A stretch of 64,000 nt of DNA from Thalassotalea_B piscium_A (GCA_049347715.1 CP186339.1:1674001-1738000), one strand, 5' to 3'. Positions 1-10,073 are shown, counted from the stretch's first letter. Notes: generated by a model not told the origin, from the letters alone. Program-made: numbers and translations.

Positions 1-451
1 TATCTCCTCGCGGATCTGAATAATACAAAGCATTGTTATGTGTATTGTTCCTCAGAGCACGATTTATGTGTCTATTAAGCAATAATAGGTGATGTGGAGT
101 CTGCGAATTGTCTAAATCTTTAGGCGCAATATCAAAAGCAGCACCTCGCTCCATTATTTCATTAAATACTTCAGGTACATCAACAAGCTTTGGCTTGATC
201 ACTTTGTTGTTATCTAAATGAGAATTTTTAATCAGGTTTGTCGAAGAAACATAGTAGCCAGATTTTGGTTTTACATAGATGAGATCTCTGGCTTCTAAGG
301 TATGAAGTGCTTTTTGGACAGAGATTTTAGACACATTATAAGTAGCGGCTAACGTACGAATTGATGGGATTTTTTCATCAACTTGCCATTTTTTCTCGTC
401 AATGTATGACTTTAAAATATTAGCTAAATGTACATATTTATATTGTGCCAT
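1..451 (-). CDS. MocR-type GntR/aminotransferase regulator (5' part only)
   Basis: The window edge cuts this gene; about 150 N-terminal residues are present. The first 70 residues form a GntR winged helix-turn-helix (KIPSIRTLAATYNVSKISVQKAL), followed by a linker and a segment ending in YYSDPRG. That last segment resembles the start of the PLP-dependent aminotransferase fold found in MocR-type regulators. Such proteins bind DNA through the GntR domain and sense PLP or amino compounds through the C-terminal domain. The start is the ATG whose complement ends at 451. It is divergent from ccoG, with about 110 bp between the two starts. The target is unknown, and the aminotransferase half lies outside the window. 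Confidence 0.8.
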   Translation of the reverse strand, partial: MAQYKYVHLANILKSYIDEKKWQVDEKIPSIRTLAATYNVSKISVQKALHTLEARDLIYVKPKSGYYVSSTNLIKNSHLDNNKVIKPKLVDVPEVFNEIMERGAAFDIAPKDLDNSQTPHHLLLLNRHINRALRNNTHNNALYYSDPRGD

Positions 452-565
452 AGGAAAACCTTAATTAATTAATCTGTACCTATAGTAGTTTATTTTATTG
501 TATCTATAAATGACAGATTGAACATTTACACTTCGCTCCGAGTAAACGCTTGCTGGAGCAATCAG

Positions 566-1939
566 ATGAAATCATCGTATCTATCAAAAGAAAACCTTAT
601 TTATAAATCGACAGCCGCTAAAGATAAAATTTATATCAGAGAGCAACATGGAAAATATCAGCGTATTCGCCGTTCTTTAAATATGTTGTTGTTGGCATTG
701 TTTATTATTGCACCTTTGCTTAAATATAAAGGGATGCAGGCTATTTATTTTGATCTTCAGCAACAACAGTTTCATCTGTTTTCGGTGACACTATTTCCGC
801 AAGACTTACTACTAGTGTGTTTTATTTTGGTGATCGCTGCGTTTTTACTTTTTTATGCGACTAAATTTTTTGGACGAATATGGTGTGGCTTCACTTGCCC
901 TCAAACTGTGTGGATGCTGATGTTTAATTGGGTTGAACGAAGAGTTGAAGGCAGTCATAACCATAGTAAGTCATTAGATTTAGAAAAACTAAGTGCAACT
1001 AAAGTCGTTAAAAAAACGATTAAACATGCTATTTGGATGAGCATTGCGTTACTCACTAGCTTAGTGTTTATTTCTTATTTTGTACCTGTAGAGGAATTAT
1101 ACGTACCATTTTTTACCTTGAATGCTTCATCGCTCGTCACATCATGGGTATTGTTTTTTAGTCTTTGTACTTACATTAATGCAGGCTGGATCCGAGAAAA
1201 AATGTGTTTACATATGTGCCCGTATGCACGCTTCCAATCAGCAATGTTTGACAGTTCAACTAAGCTGGTTAGTTACGACCGTATTCGTGGTGAAAATAGA
1301 GGGAAAAGAAAGTTATCGCAAGTTAAAGAAGAAGGTATGGGGGATTGTGTTGACTGTAATCTATGTGTTCAAGTTTGTCCTGTAGGTATTGATATACGTA
1401 ATGGTCTGCAATATGAATGTATAAACTGCGGCTTATGTATTGATGCTTGTGATACGACCATGAGTAAGTTTAATTATGACAAAGGCTTGATTGCTTTTAC
1501 GAGTGAACAAAAACCGAAAAATAGATTAAGACGACATTCGATCTATGGTGGATTTACCTTACTGGCCATTATTGCTATGACTGTATGGCTACAAACATGG
1601 AAAAGTTTTGACGTGAGTATCATCAGAGATAGACAGGCGCTTTATCGAGTGAATCAAGCAGGGCATATTGAAAACACTTATGTGTTTAAAATTCGAAATA
1701 AATCGAATCAAAGTACGCGTTATAAAATTGCTGTGGAAGGGTTAGACAATGCAAACATTATAGGACAAGAATACGTGGAAGTAATGCCACTTGAACTTAA
1801 AACATTTTCTCTTGCTGTAGAGGTAAACAAGTTGTTGCCTGAAACACATAATGACATTGGTTTTAAGATTATCAGTGAAGATGATAAAAGTAGTTTATTA
1901 AAAAATACGTCTTTTTATAGTGGCAAGGGCGGGTGGTAG
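566..1939 (+). CDS. ccoG: Cytochrome c oxidase accessory protein CcoG (FixG/RdxA family)
   Basis: Polyferredoxin-type membrane protein needed for assembly of cbb3-type cytochrome oxidase, by family knowledge through handling of copper. It shows several hydrophobic helices, the membrane-side motif CGFTCPQTVW, and two 4Fe-4S clusters (CVDCNLCVQVCP, then CINCGLCIDACD). A further helix and an Ig-like C-terminal domain follow, as is usual in the family. I chose ATG 566 because GGAG lies 8 nt upstream; an in-frame TTG at 518 would add 16 residues with no clear ribosome binding site. No ccoNOQP genes are in the window, so it stands apart from its usual partners here. Confidence 0.9.
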   Translation: MKSSYLSKENLIYKSTAAKDKIYIREQHGKYQRIRRSLNMLLLALFIIAPLLKYKGMQAIYFDLQQQQFHLFSVTLFPQDLLLVCFILVIAAFLLFYATKFFGRIWCGFTCPQTVWMLMFNWVERRVEGSHNHSKSLDLEKLSATKVVKKTIKHAIWMSIALLTSLVFISYFVPVEELYVPFFTLNASSLVTSWVLFFSLCTYINAGWIREKMCLHMCPYARFQSAMFDSSTKLVSYDRIRGENRGKRKLSQVKEEGMGDCVDCNLCVQVCPVGIDIRNGLQYECINCGLCIDACDTTMSKFNYDKGLIAFTSEQKPKNRLRRHSIYGGFTLLAIIAMTVWLQTWKSFDVSIIRDRQALYRVNQAGHIENTYVFKIRNKSNQSTRYKIAVEGLDNANIIGQEYVEVMPLELKTFSLAVEVNKLLPETHNDIGFKIISEDDKSSLLKNTSFYSGKGGW

Positions 1940-2421
1940 TATTTAAATAGTTCTATAAAAATATAATTTTATACATCAGCTAAAATTATGGGATATTAAT
2001 GAAAGTTAAATAACGGGTATTTAAAGTAGGTATTTCTTTTTGGAATTATCTAAACCAATGAACTTTTTTGAGACATATGTAGATCGTCATAAATAATGAG
2101 AAACGCGTCATGTAATGAGAAAATCATCAACTAAGAAATGTATTGTTACTCGTCAATGAGCTTTGCGGATGTTAGAGCCTGCCTCAATAACGGCAGAGTC
2201 AAGACTTAAAGCGGACTTTAGATTGATTGATAAGTAAATTTTTAGGTTGTGCCAATTTTCGTTCCCTCCAAACAATAGAACTGTTGTGGGTCACTGTTTT
2301 AAGTGGTAACGTCCTAATACTATTAAACAATATCAGTGTTAATTTCTTAATATATCTTTCCCCCTAAATGGAATTGTATAGAGTTGTATGGAGTTTTCGC
2401 TAATGAACTGTTAGGCGTTAT
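1940..2421. other. Intergenic region without a supported gene
   Basis: About 480 bp between ccoG and the HNH-type gene. I see no convincing ORF or RNA gene. The last 15 bases (TTAGGCGTTATATG at 2411-2424) look like the R' end of an integron attC site and overlap the next gene's start codon; no matching left half is recognisable. Confidence 0.5.
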
Positions 2422-3432
2422 ATGCAGATGCATCATTCTTATGGCAAGCAAGATTTTGACCACGATGCTTGCTTCTTATGCGGCAAGTACATGGATGGTG
2501 ATAATAGTGTTGAACATGTGTTCCCGAAGTGGCTTCAGAAAAGTTATTCTTTATGGGATCAAAGGATTGAATTGCTCAACGGGTCATTTATTCCTTATCG
2601 TCAATTAACAATTCCGTGTTGTGAAGAATGCAATAATAAGCATCTTTCCAAGGTAGAAGATGAAGTCAATGAAACTGTAAGAGGCGGTTTTCAAAAGGCT
2701 ATCGAACTTCCAGATAAAGTTTGGTATCTGTGGGCTGGGAAGATCTTTTACGGAATACTAAGAAAGGAGCTATCTCTCCTTTTAGATAGATCGAATCCGA
2801 ACGGCGAGACGATAATCACTAAAGAGATTATTGAATCATTTTCTGATCTTCACCTGTTCATGCAAGGATTCAGAGGAAGGCATGAATTTATCGGTGATGC
2901 ACCATATTCTGTACTTGTTTGTAATTTGCATGAGTTTGGTAGCTCGTATGATTATCGGGATAACTTATCGCTCTTCACCCTTGCAATACGTATGGGCGAG
3001 ATAGGTATAATCGTATCGTTTGAAGATGGCGGACTAATACAAGAATCATACGGTAGGTATGTTGAGGAAGTGGGGGGTAGAAAGCTTCATCCAATCCAGT
3101 TCTATGAATTGTATGCTAAAGTGAGCTACCAAGTGAATTTGCGTCAGCAACCTGTGTCATATCTGACGCAGTCACATGTAGATGGAAATTATGTTGCGTC
3201 GACAGAAATGGTCAGCTCATCTACTCTTTTAAATAAATGGGATCAAAAAGAATTTGCTGAGTTACTTCGCTTTCATGTTTCTCCTTGGCTAAGTGATGAG
3301 TTGCAAATCGTGTTTTCGCCTCCTGATTTAGTTTCTAGCTGGATGGTTAATGACAAAGGAGAGCTTCAGTTGCTCTCAAAAAATGCTTGGGGAGGAGGCT
3401 CAATTAGTATCAAGAAAATGCAGCCGATATAG
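2422..3432 (+). CDS. HNH-type endonuclease-like protein
   Basis: A 336-aa protein. Near the N-terminus it has CFLCGKYM, then EHVFPKW, then CCEECNN. This is the zinc-knuckle plus E-H-x-x-P-x-W arrangement of HNH endonuclease-like proteins (Cys pairs holding zinc, His as general base). The remaining 250 residues match no domain I recognise. The ATG lies directly inside GGCGTTATATG, a string identical to the cassette junctions at 24756 and 25269. The gene may therefore be a former integron cassette now standing alone, although no left attC half follows its stop codon. Nuclease activity is predicted from motifs only; a role in defence or mobile DNA is possible. Confidence 0.6.
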   Translation: MQMHHSYGKQDFDHDACFLCGKYMDGDNSVEHVFPKWLQKSYSLWDQRIELLNGSFIPYRQLTIPCCEECNNKHLSKVEDEVNETVRGGFQKAIELPDKVWYLWAGKIFYGILRKELSLLLDRSNPNGETIITKEIIESFSDLHLFMQGFRGRHEFIGDAPYSVLVCNLHEFGSSYDYRDNLSLFTLAIRMGEIGIIVSFEDGGLIQESYGRYVEEVGGRKLHPIQFYELYAKVSYQVNLRQQPVSYLTQSHVDGNYVASTEMVSSSTLLNKWDQKEFAELLRFHVSPWLSDELQIVFSPPDLVSSWMVNDKGELQLLSKNAWGGGSISIKKMQPI

Positions 3433-3837
3433 TTAATAGAATGTCTACTTTTAGCATTATCCAGCTCCCGCTTTAGACTCATTGTAAATGCTAGATATAT
3501 TGATTTGGTTCTTTTATGACCGCTTACTGTCCCATAGCTGTCGCTATGCTTCTAAAATCTTAAGTCTTCAAAGTGGTATAGTTAGCCTTTCAAATTCACC
3601 CAACAATGTCGGCTTTTGGCTATCAGTGATCATTCAAGACATCGCGTAGGATTTATTAATTTTCTTACGAATTTTTACGTATAATGTTTAATTAATTTCT
3701 GTTAATTAAACTACATCGCCGAAAGCATTGTTCAAGAATTCTCATGATTTGTGAAGAAGCATACAGAACGAAAAATTTAAAAGGTGAGTGCAGCGATATA
3801 ATTTGAACAATAATATCGCTAAGCTCTCATTTTCTTA
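3433..3837. other. Intergenic region without a supported gene
   Basis: About 400 bp between the HNH gene and the 3' end of pgi. I see no convincing gene. The only structure is the inverted repeat just downstream of pgi, listed separately. Confidence 0.5.
3792..3820 (-). terminator. Candidate terminator hairpin after pgi
   Basis: Perfect 8-bp inverted repeat AGCGATAT/ATATCGCT with a 13-nt loop, about 20 bp past the pgi stop codon. The U-tract on the minus strand is weak, so this is only a candidate. Confidence 0.35.
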
Positions 3838-5481
3838 TTAACTTAAATTATTTTTATAAAAATCAATTAATCCAGCGGTTGAACTGTCGAGTGATTCATT
3901 CACTTCTGTTGACTCAAGTTCCTGTTCAATACTGTTGGCTAAACTTTTACCCAACTCAACACCCCATTGGTCAAATGAACAAATTTGTAAAATAATCCCT
4001 TGAACAAAAATTTTATGTTCATAAAGGGCAATTAAGCTACCGATTGAACGTGGCGAAATACGTTTCATTAAAATACTGTTGGTTGGGCGATTACCTTTAT
4101 GTACTTTATGAGGGGCTACTTTATCAATATAGTCAGGTTGACGTCCTTTAGCTTTTAAATCAGCACGAACCTGTTCTTCATTAACCCCTTGCATAAGTGC
4201 TTGTGTTTGCGCAAAGTAATTTGCAATTAAGGTTTGGTGATGACCTTTTACTGGCGTTACACTTTTTACAGAACCAATAAAGTCAGCAGGGACAACATTA
4301 TTACTTTGGTGTAAATATTGGTAAAAAGCATGCTGTCCATTAATACCAACTTCTCCCCAAATGGTAGGCACTGTTGGGTAGTCAATTTCAATGCCATCCC
4401 AAGAAACTGATTTACCATTACTTTCCATTTCAGCTTGCTGCATATAGGCAGACAGCATGTGTAATGATTGATCATAAGGTAAAATTGCTTGTGATTGAGA
4501 ACCCAAAAATGTGCAATTCCACACACTGAGCAAGGCTAGAATAACAGGGGCATTCTTTTCGAGTTCAGTATTACGAAAATGGTTATCCATTTCATGGGCA
4601 CCATCGAGTAATTCAAGAAATTTATCAAATCCTAAATCTAAAGCAATGGGTAATCCTATAGCAGACCATAATGAAAAACGGCCGCCAACCCAGTCCCACA
4701 TATCGAAAATGTTTTCTTCATTAATGCCAAATGCCATCGCATTTTCTTTATTAGCACTTACTGCAACAAAATGCTTCGCAACAGCTTTATCATCAAACGA
4801 AGATGATGTTAGCCATTTTACAGCTGTTCTGGCATTGGTCATTGTTTCAGTGGTGGTAAATGTCTTGCTTGAAATAATAAACATCACATTTTCAGGTTTT
4901 AATGGGCGCAGAACATTGGCAATTTGAGTTCCATCAACGTTCGATACGTAATGCACATTTAAACTGTTATCACTATATTGTTTCAATGCCTCTGTAACCA
5001 TCTGAGGTCCTAAGTTTGAGCCACCAACGCCGATACTAACAACATCGGTAATACGTTTGCCTGAATAGCCTAACCATTTTCCTTGTCGCACTTGTTCACT
5101 GAAGGTTTTCATTTTGCTTAATGCACTTTCTACTTGCTCAGTAACATTTTTACCTTCAAGCATCATAGGGGTTAAACTACGATTTCTTAATGCGGTATGA
5201 AGCACGGCTCTGTCTTCAGTACGGTTAATATGCTCACCGCGTAGCATTTTTTCACGCCAGCCTTCAAGATCACAATCTTTTGCTAAGGTGATGAGTTTAT
5301 TAAAAGTTTCTTCAGTTATTAAATTCTTAGAATAATCCAATAAAAAGGCAGGGAGTTTAATTGAAAATTTATCAAAACGTTGTTTATCAGCAGCAAATAA
5401 ATCATTCATATGCTGTGTTTTCATCTCTTTGGCATGTGTGATCAATGCTTGCCAACTTGAAAGAGAGGTTCTGGAAGTCAT
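3838..5481 (-). CDS. pgi: Glucose-6-phosphate isomerase
   Basis: Cytosolic enzyme interconverting glucose 6-phosphate and fructose 6-phosphate. The 547-aa length matches the gammaproteobacterial family. Visible signatures are VSIGVGGSNLGP, the phosphate-binding SSKTFTTTETMTNA, GQHAFYQYLHQ (catalytic His) and QGIILQICSFDQWGVELGK (catalytic Lys near the C-terminus). It is monocistronic, with a long upstream gap before the rightward gene at 5707. The ATG at the complement of 5481 is the only plausible start. Confidence 0.97.
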   Translation of the reverse strand: MTSRTSLSSWQALITHAKEMKTQHMNDLFAADKQRFDKFSIKLPAFLLDYSKNLITEETFNKLITLAKDCDLEGWREKMLRGEHINRTEDRAVLHTALRNRSLTPMMLEGKNVTEQVESALSKMKTFSEQVRQGKWLGYSGKRITDVVSIGVGGSNLGPQMVTEALKQYSDNSLNVHYVSNVDGTQIANVLRPLKPENVMFIISSKTFTTTETMTNARTAVKWLTSSSFDDKAVAKHFVAVSANKENAMAFGINEENIFDMWDWVGGRFSLWSAIGLPIALDLGFDKFLELLDGAHEMDNHFRNTELEKNAPVILALLSVWNCTFLGSQSQAILPYDQSLHMLSAYMQQAEMESNGKSVSWDGIEIDYPTVPTIWGEVGINGQHAFYQYLHQSNNVVPADFIGSVKSVTPVKGHHQTLIANYFAQTQALMQGVNEEQVRADLKAKGRQPDYIDKVAPHKVHKGNRPTNSILMKRISPRSIGSLIALYEHKIFVQGIILQICSFDQWGVELGKSLANSIEQELESTEVNESLDSSTAGLIDFYKNNLS

Positions 5482-5706
5482 GTTTTTCCCTATTTTCCTG
5501 AGCTAATTTAATCCCTAGGAAAGAGTCTTTCCAAGGTTTGATAATAAAAAGCACTATACTAGCAATATATTACAAAGAGAAAAGAACTATATCGCTATTC
5601 AAATAACAGATTTGAATAAACAGTAGATTATAAGTGGGATATGCCGTGATAAAATCACGGGTAAATGAATGATTTATTTATGTAAAGGGTAGGGGAATGA
5701 TAAGTT

Positions 5707-6621
5707 ATGGAGTATATCTTATTGATAAATAATAAGTGTTTTAAGGTTTTTATATTAATTACTGGTTTGAGTTTAAGTGGGTTAGCGCCGCTTGCCCTTG
5801 CTAAAAATATTCTTCAAGCTGGAAATACTCAAATTAACTCTCCAGAAACAAAGCAAAGCCTCCCCTTAAATAAAAATGACAAGGCTATTCTTAGTGCACA
5901 AATGGGGGGGTGGAATCATATTGAAAATAACCCATTAGCTTATCAAAACTTAACAAAACCACATTCTGCTTATCAAATTAATATTGCAGAGAGTAGGTTA
6001 GATGATGGTAAACATACTGATGTTTCCACTGTTTTAGTGCGTAAATTAGCTAATTGGACACAGCAACATAGTAATGGTTTTGAAATTGATTTAGCTGCTA
6101 ATCATTTAACCTTTGGTGGATTAAAAAACATTACTTTTGATTTGTTGATTGATGCAAAAAATAGCTTTATCCCCTCTGTGGAACAAGCCACTAAATATTA
6201 TTTAAGCTATGTTGAACAAGGTGTGATTAATAAACGCTGGCTTGATGACTTATTGCTTAATCCTGTTCAACTCACTTTTACTTTAGTAGGGGAGCACCAT
6301 GCGTCATCAGCCTTGAGTAATGCTGTTGCCGTTTATCGTTATAACATATTGCCGAGTGAGCAAAAGACACATGTCAACATTCACTCAAGTGAGTTTGCCT
6401 TTAAGTTACGACAAAACTATCAAGACACTGATGTGGCATTCTCAGCAATATCATCACAGCGTATTAGTGCCTTAATTATTACTTTAGATACCGGCAATAA
6501 TAAAACACTTAGAAGCTATATCAATCAATCTGCAAAGAATGATTTTCCAGAAAACATGGAAGAATTTTTTATTGAATTAGCGGTTTCTCTTCGTGATATA
6601 CATTTGGACAGAGAGTTATAA
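5707..6621 (+). CDS. Exported protein of unknown function
   Basis: A 304-aa protein with an N-terminal hydrophobic stretch (about residues 12-32, ending LALA-K) that looks like a Sec signal peptide. The mature part is soluble and fairly polar. It contains FEIDLAANHLTFGGLKNITFDLLID and TFTLVGEHHASSA, which resemble beta-rich modules, perhaps carbohydrate-binding, but I cannot assign a family. It stands alone between pgi and a convergent YgjV-like gene, with only 16 bp to the latter's stop codon. Likely periplasmic or outer-membrane associated; function not known. Confidence 0.75.
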   Translation: MEYILLINNKCFKVFILITGLSLSGLAPLALAKNILQAGNTQINSPETKQSLPLNKNDKAILSAQMGGWNHIENNPLAYQNLTKPHSAYQINIAESRLDDGKHTDVSTVLVRKLANWTQQHSNGFEIDLAANHLTFGGLKNITFDLLIDAKNSFIPSVEQATKYYLSYVEQGVINKRWLDDLLLNPVQLTFTLVGEHHASSALSNAVAVYRYNILPSEQKTHVNIHSSEFAFKLRQNYQDTDVAFSAISSQRISALIITLDTGNNKTLRSYINQSAKNDFPENMEEFFIELAVSLRDIHLDREL

Positions 6622-6637
6622 AGTATAGACGCACTAA

Positions 6638-7150
6638 TTATGATATATGTTTGATCGGTTTTCTCACAATATAGTAGCGATAGTAGCCAATACAGCTGCT
6701 ACCAACAAAAATAGTTTCAACTAATATTCCCACTGGCGACCAAAGAATAAGGTTGTGTATAAACCAGAGAGAGCCACCGGCTATCATCATCAATCGTAAA
6801 AATTTATCATTGTGACTAAATGAACCTATGGTAACAAAAACCGTTGCCACGAAACCGATAATACTTAATAGACCAATATAGGTTGATATAGTAATGCATA
6901 AGCTAACCGTTAAAGCTGCGAATGAAATCCACTGAAATTTCCATTTAATTGATATTAAAAATCGGAGAGTAGAAAATAAGAAGATATAACCTGCGGTGGG
7001 TTGATTCAGCAGCAGATAATGTAATCCATTGAAAAAACAACTTACGGATAAAGCAGCTAAAATATAATTTTTATTTTTTAGCTGCATAGCAATACACTCA
7101 ATAATGAGGGTGACAGTAACTAATAATTGTGACAGTAAAAAATCATTCAT
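6638..7150 (-). CDS. YgjV-family inner membrane protein
   Basis: A 170-aa protein made mostly of five or six short hydrophobic helices. Positions of the motifs FFNGLHYLLL, GYIFLFSTLRFLIS, IGSFSHNDKFLRLMM and WFIHNLILWSPVG match the YgjV (Imp-YgjV) family of bacterial inner membrane proteins. The biochemical role is unknown. It converges with the exported protein gene upstream. Confidence 0.7.
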   Translation of the reverse strand: MNDFLLSQLLVTVTLIIECIAMQLKNKNYILAALSVSCFFNGLHYLLLNQPTAGYIFLFSTLRFLISIKWKFQWISFAALTVSLCITISTYIGLLSIIGFVATVFVTIGSFSHNDKFLRLMMIAGGSLWFIHNLILWSPVGILVETIFVGSSCIGYYRYYIVRKPIKHIS

Positions 7151-7461
7151 AATCGGGAGTATAGTGTTAAGTGCTTATTTAATATTGTGTTAATACAGTG
7201 TTTGCGGAACATTTATTTGGCTGCGCTTACAAGAATCAGTAATACCGAGTGTAAAAGAGGAATGTATTACTGGTTGAATTTTATGATGTAGTCATACTCT
7301 GTGTTAGCGATTGTCAGTGCGCTTTACTCAAATCATCATAAGCTCAAGATAACTACAAAACATCTTGAGCTTATTAGTATAACAGATATAACTATTTTTT
7401 GAATAATGTTCAGATAAAACACTTAAAGGTAGTGTTAAATTTTAATTCCTTCCATTAAGTA
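7151..7461. other. Intergenic region between two leftward genes
   Basis: About 310 bp without a supported ORF. It holds a perfect 12-bp inverted repeat (7339-7373), listed separately. Confidence 0.5.
7339..7373. terminator. Perfect 12-bp inverted repeat, likely operon terminator
   Basis: TAAGCTCAAGAT at 7339-7350 pairs exactly with ATCTTGAGCTTA at 7362-7373 across an 11-nt loop. It lies about 90 bp past the last gene of the leftward sugar operon. There is no strong U-run on the minus strand, so it may be a terminator, an mRNA 3' end stabiliser or a protein site. Confidence 0.4.
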
Positions 7462-8325
7462 TTACTTTAATTCGTTATTTAATTGTTTGATATATTTGTC
7501 TAATCCATTTTTAGATGCTGCTACTGCCTCAAGAGGCGTTAACCCTTCAGGGTATTCTTCTTGTTCTACAATAATCCATTGAGTAGCACCATGAGACATA
7601 TTTGTTTTGAGTAAAGTTAACCAGTCAGTAGTATCTTTGCCAATAATTGGTAATCGACCTTGTGTACCTTCAGGAAGTTTAACTTTATAGTGAGTAGAGA
7701 TGGTTCTACCTGAGTATTTCTTTACATATTCAATAGGATCTTGGCCTGCATAAGTTACCCAACCGACATCCATTTGTAAGATAACATCGTAACTTGTATG
7801 TTGTGCCAGATAGTCCCAATACGTTGAGCCGTTAAAAGCATCAAATTCATGTTGATGGTTATGAAAACCTACCTGCATATTTAATGGCGCCATTTTTTTT
7901 GACAACTGATTTAATAAGCTTACTACTTCAAATATGCCTTGTGGATGCCATGCACGGGTGTCCCAGCCAATCACTAACTGACTAATACCGAGTTTTTTAT
8001 AAAATTCAATAGTACTGTCAAAGTTAGCGTTATTAAGGGCTTCAAAAGAAACATGAGCACCACTGGCTTGCAACCCCAATTGTTGTAAATATTTTTTTAA
8101 ACCGGTTGGGTTATGTTTAAATTCGCCGAATTCATTGGCAAATTCAACCCCATTGAATCCCATTGCTGCCAAACGTTTAAGGGTTCCTTTAATATCACTT
8201 TTAACATCGTTTTGCACTGACCAGAGTTGTACGCTCAGTAATGGTAATTCTTGTGCTTTGACTAGAGTTGTTAAACTAAAAGTTAACAAGATTAACAGTG
8301 AAAATTGATAGATACGTTTTTTCAT
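7462..8325 (-). CDS. Exported sugar phosphate isomerase/epimerase-like TIM-barrel protein
   Basis: A 287-aa protein of the xylose isomerase-like TIM barrel superfamily (AP endonuclease 2 fold). Visible signatures are QLWSVQNDVKSD at the barrel start, GFNGVEFANEFGEF, VGFHNHQHEF, ILQMDVGWVTYAGQDP and WIIVEQEEYPEG; the Glu, His and Asp residues are typical metal ligands. The first 24 residues form a signal peptide (hydrophobic, ending VKA-Q), so the enzyme likely acts in the periplasm. It is the last gene of the leftward operon, 14 bp after the GMC oxidoreductase. Periplasmic proteins of this type often act on 3-keto sugars made by neighbouring GMC enzymes; that substrate is inference. Confidence 0.8.
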   Translation of the reverse strand: MKKRIYQFSLLILLTFSLTTLVKAQELPLLSVQLWSVQNDVKSDIKGTLKRLAAMGFNGVEFANEFGEFKHNPTGLKKYLQQLGLQASGAHVSFEALNNANFDSTIEFYKKLGISQLVIGWDTRAWHPQGIFEVVSLLNQLSKKMAPLNMQVGFHNHQHEFDAFNGSTYWDYLAQHTSYDVILQMDVGWVTYAGQDPIEYVKKYSGRTISTHYKVKLPEGTQGRLPIIGKDTTDWLTLLKTNMSHGATQWIIVEQEEYPEGLTPLEAVAASKNGLDKYIKQLNNELK

Positions 8326-8339
8326 TAGAATGTCCTTAT

Positions 8340-10073
8340 TTAAATTCGATGGTTTTTCATCTCATGTACACAGTAATCAACCGCTCTTGCTGTTAATGCC
8401 ATGAAGGTTAGCGAGGGGTTAGCAACAGCACTAGAACAAAAACTAGATCCGTCGGTAACAAAAAGATTAGGGATGTCGTGTGTTTGGTTATAGGCATTAA
8501 GAATAGAGTCTTTTGGATCTCTACCCATTCGCGCGGTTCCTACTTCGTGAATCGCTAATCCCGGTGCGTTAACATCATAGCTAGTGTATTTATTTACATT
8601 GCGAAAACCTGCTTTGAGTAACATTAACTCGGCTTGATCTGCAGCATCATCCATCATGAGTTTTTCATTATCAGACCATTGGCAATTAATATGTAACTGC
8701 GCCATACCCCATTTGTCAGTTTTGTTTGGGTGCAATGACATCATATTTTCGTATCGAGGTAACATTTCTCCTTGCGCCCCTAAACCTATGTGCCATTTAC
8801 CTGCTTGGGTTAAACTTTTTTTGAATGCTTCTCCTATGCCTTTATTCCAAGATTTCCCTCGCCAATCAGACCGAGAAGCGCTACCCGCTAGGGCAAAACC
8901 TCGTAGGTATTTTTTGTTATATTTACTCGGTTCATATTGAAAGTTTGGAATGTAAATACTTGTTGGTGTTCGACCTGAGTAATATTCATCTTCAAATCCT
9001 TCTACTTCAGCGCTGGCGCCAGCATTATAGTTATGATCCATTAAATAATGACCTAAAACCCCTGAACTATTCGCTATGCCATTTGGAAATTTAGCTGATT
9101 TTGAATTCAGCATAATTTGAGTTGAACCTAAGGTTGATGCACATAAAAAGATAACCTTGGCAAAATATTCTCGCGTGGATAAGTTGTCATTATCAATAAC
9201 ACGAACACCTTTGACTCGATTGGTTTTCTCATCATAAATAATGCTATGTACGACACTATTTGGCGCTATATGTAAATTGTTGGTTTTTACAGCAGCAGGT
9301 AAGGTTGAACTTTGGGTTGAGAAATAAGCACCAAAAGAACAACCTTTTTGACATTCATTTCTTGCCATACATTGCCCTCGTCCTTGACTGATATGAAATT
9401 CAGTTGGTTTAGTTAAATGCGCAGCACGGCCAACTGTTAAATTTCTACCAGGAAAGTTTGCTTCAACTGATTTTTTAAAGGCTAACTCAGGGGAGGTGAG
9501 TTCAAATGGAGGTAAAAACTCACCATCAGGTAATTGAGGGTAACCTTCTTTTGAGCCACTTACGCCTATGTGTTTTTCGACATGGCTGTACCACTTGTTT
9601 AAATCTTTATAGCGTATAGGCCAGTCATTGCCATGACCATCTGCTTTGTTCGCACCAAAGTCATAGTCGCTGTAACGGTAAGATTGGCGATGCCAAAGCA
9701 GTGACTTTCCGCCAAGTTGATTAGCCCTAATCCATGAAAATTTTGTCCCTTCTTCGGTTGAGTAGGGTAAGTCACGATCATTGCCAAAAAAATGCTTAGT
9801 AGAATCACTAAAAGCATAACATTGCTTTTGTACCTTATATTGTTCCTCTACAAGTAAGTTATCTACTTTCATGCGGTTGGGAAATTCCCAAGGACCTTTA
9901 CCTTCGCCAATATAATCTTTGCGATGTTCAACTACTCGTCCACGCTCAATCATTAAGGTTTTCAGGCCACGTTCACATAACTCTTTTGCTGCCCAACCAC
10001 CTGAAATTCCTGAACCTACCACTATGGCATCAAAAACTTCTTTAGTTTCATTTATATATAGTTTTTCATTCAT
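8340..10073 (-). CDS. GMC family FAD oxidoreductase (gluconate/glucoside dehydrogenase-like large subunit)
   Basis: A 577-aa flavoprotein. The N-terminus carries the FAD-binding DAIVVGSGISGGWAAKEL motif and IERG; the C-terminus has HEVGTARMG and NPSLTFMALTARA, typical of GMC catalytic and FAD-binding regions. A Cys-containing stretch CMARNECQKGCSFGAYFS in the middle is found in the dehydrogenase branch that includes gluconate 2-dehydrogenase and glucoside 3-dehydrogenase. It lacks its own signal peptide and would be co-exported with the Tat-signal small subunit encoded just upstream (10100-10735). Electrons probably pass to a cytochrome or quinone. The exact sugar substrate is not visible from sequence. 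Confidence 0.88.
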   Translation of the reverse strand: MNEKLYINETKEVFDAIVVGSGISGGWAAKELCERGLKTLMIERGRVVEHRKDYIGEGKGPWEFPNRMKVDNLLVEEQYKVQKQCYAFSDSTKHFFGNDRDLPYSTEEGTKFSWIRANQLGGKSLLWHRQSYRYSDYDFGANKADGHGNDWPIRYKDLNKWYSHVEKHIGVSGSKEGYPQLPDGEFLPPFELTSPELAFKKSVEANFPGRNLTVGRAAHLTKPTEFHISQGRGQCMARNECQKGCSFGAYFSTQSSTLPAAVKTNNLHIAPNSVVHSIIYDEKTNRVKGVRVIDNDNLSTREYFAKVIFLCASTLGSTQIMLNSKSAKFPNGIANSSGVLGHYLMDHNYNAGASAEVEGFEDEYYSGRTPTSIYIPNFQYEPSKYNKKYLRGFALAGSASRSDWRGKSWNKGIGEAFKKSLTQAGKWHIGLGAQGEMLPRYENMMSLHPNKTDKWGMAQLHINCQWSDNEKLMMDDAADQAELMLLKAGFRNVNKYTSYDVNAPGLAIHEVGTARMGRDPKDSILNAYNQTHDIPNLFVTDGSSFCSSAVANPSLTFMALTARAVDYCVHEMKNHRI

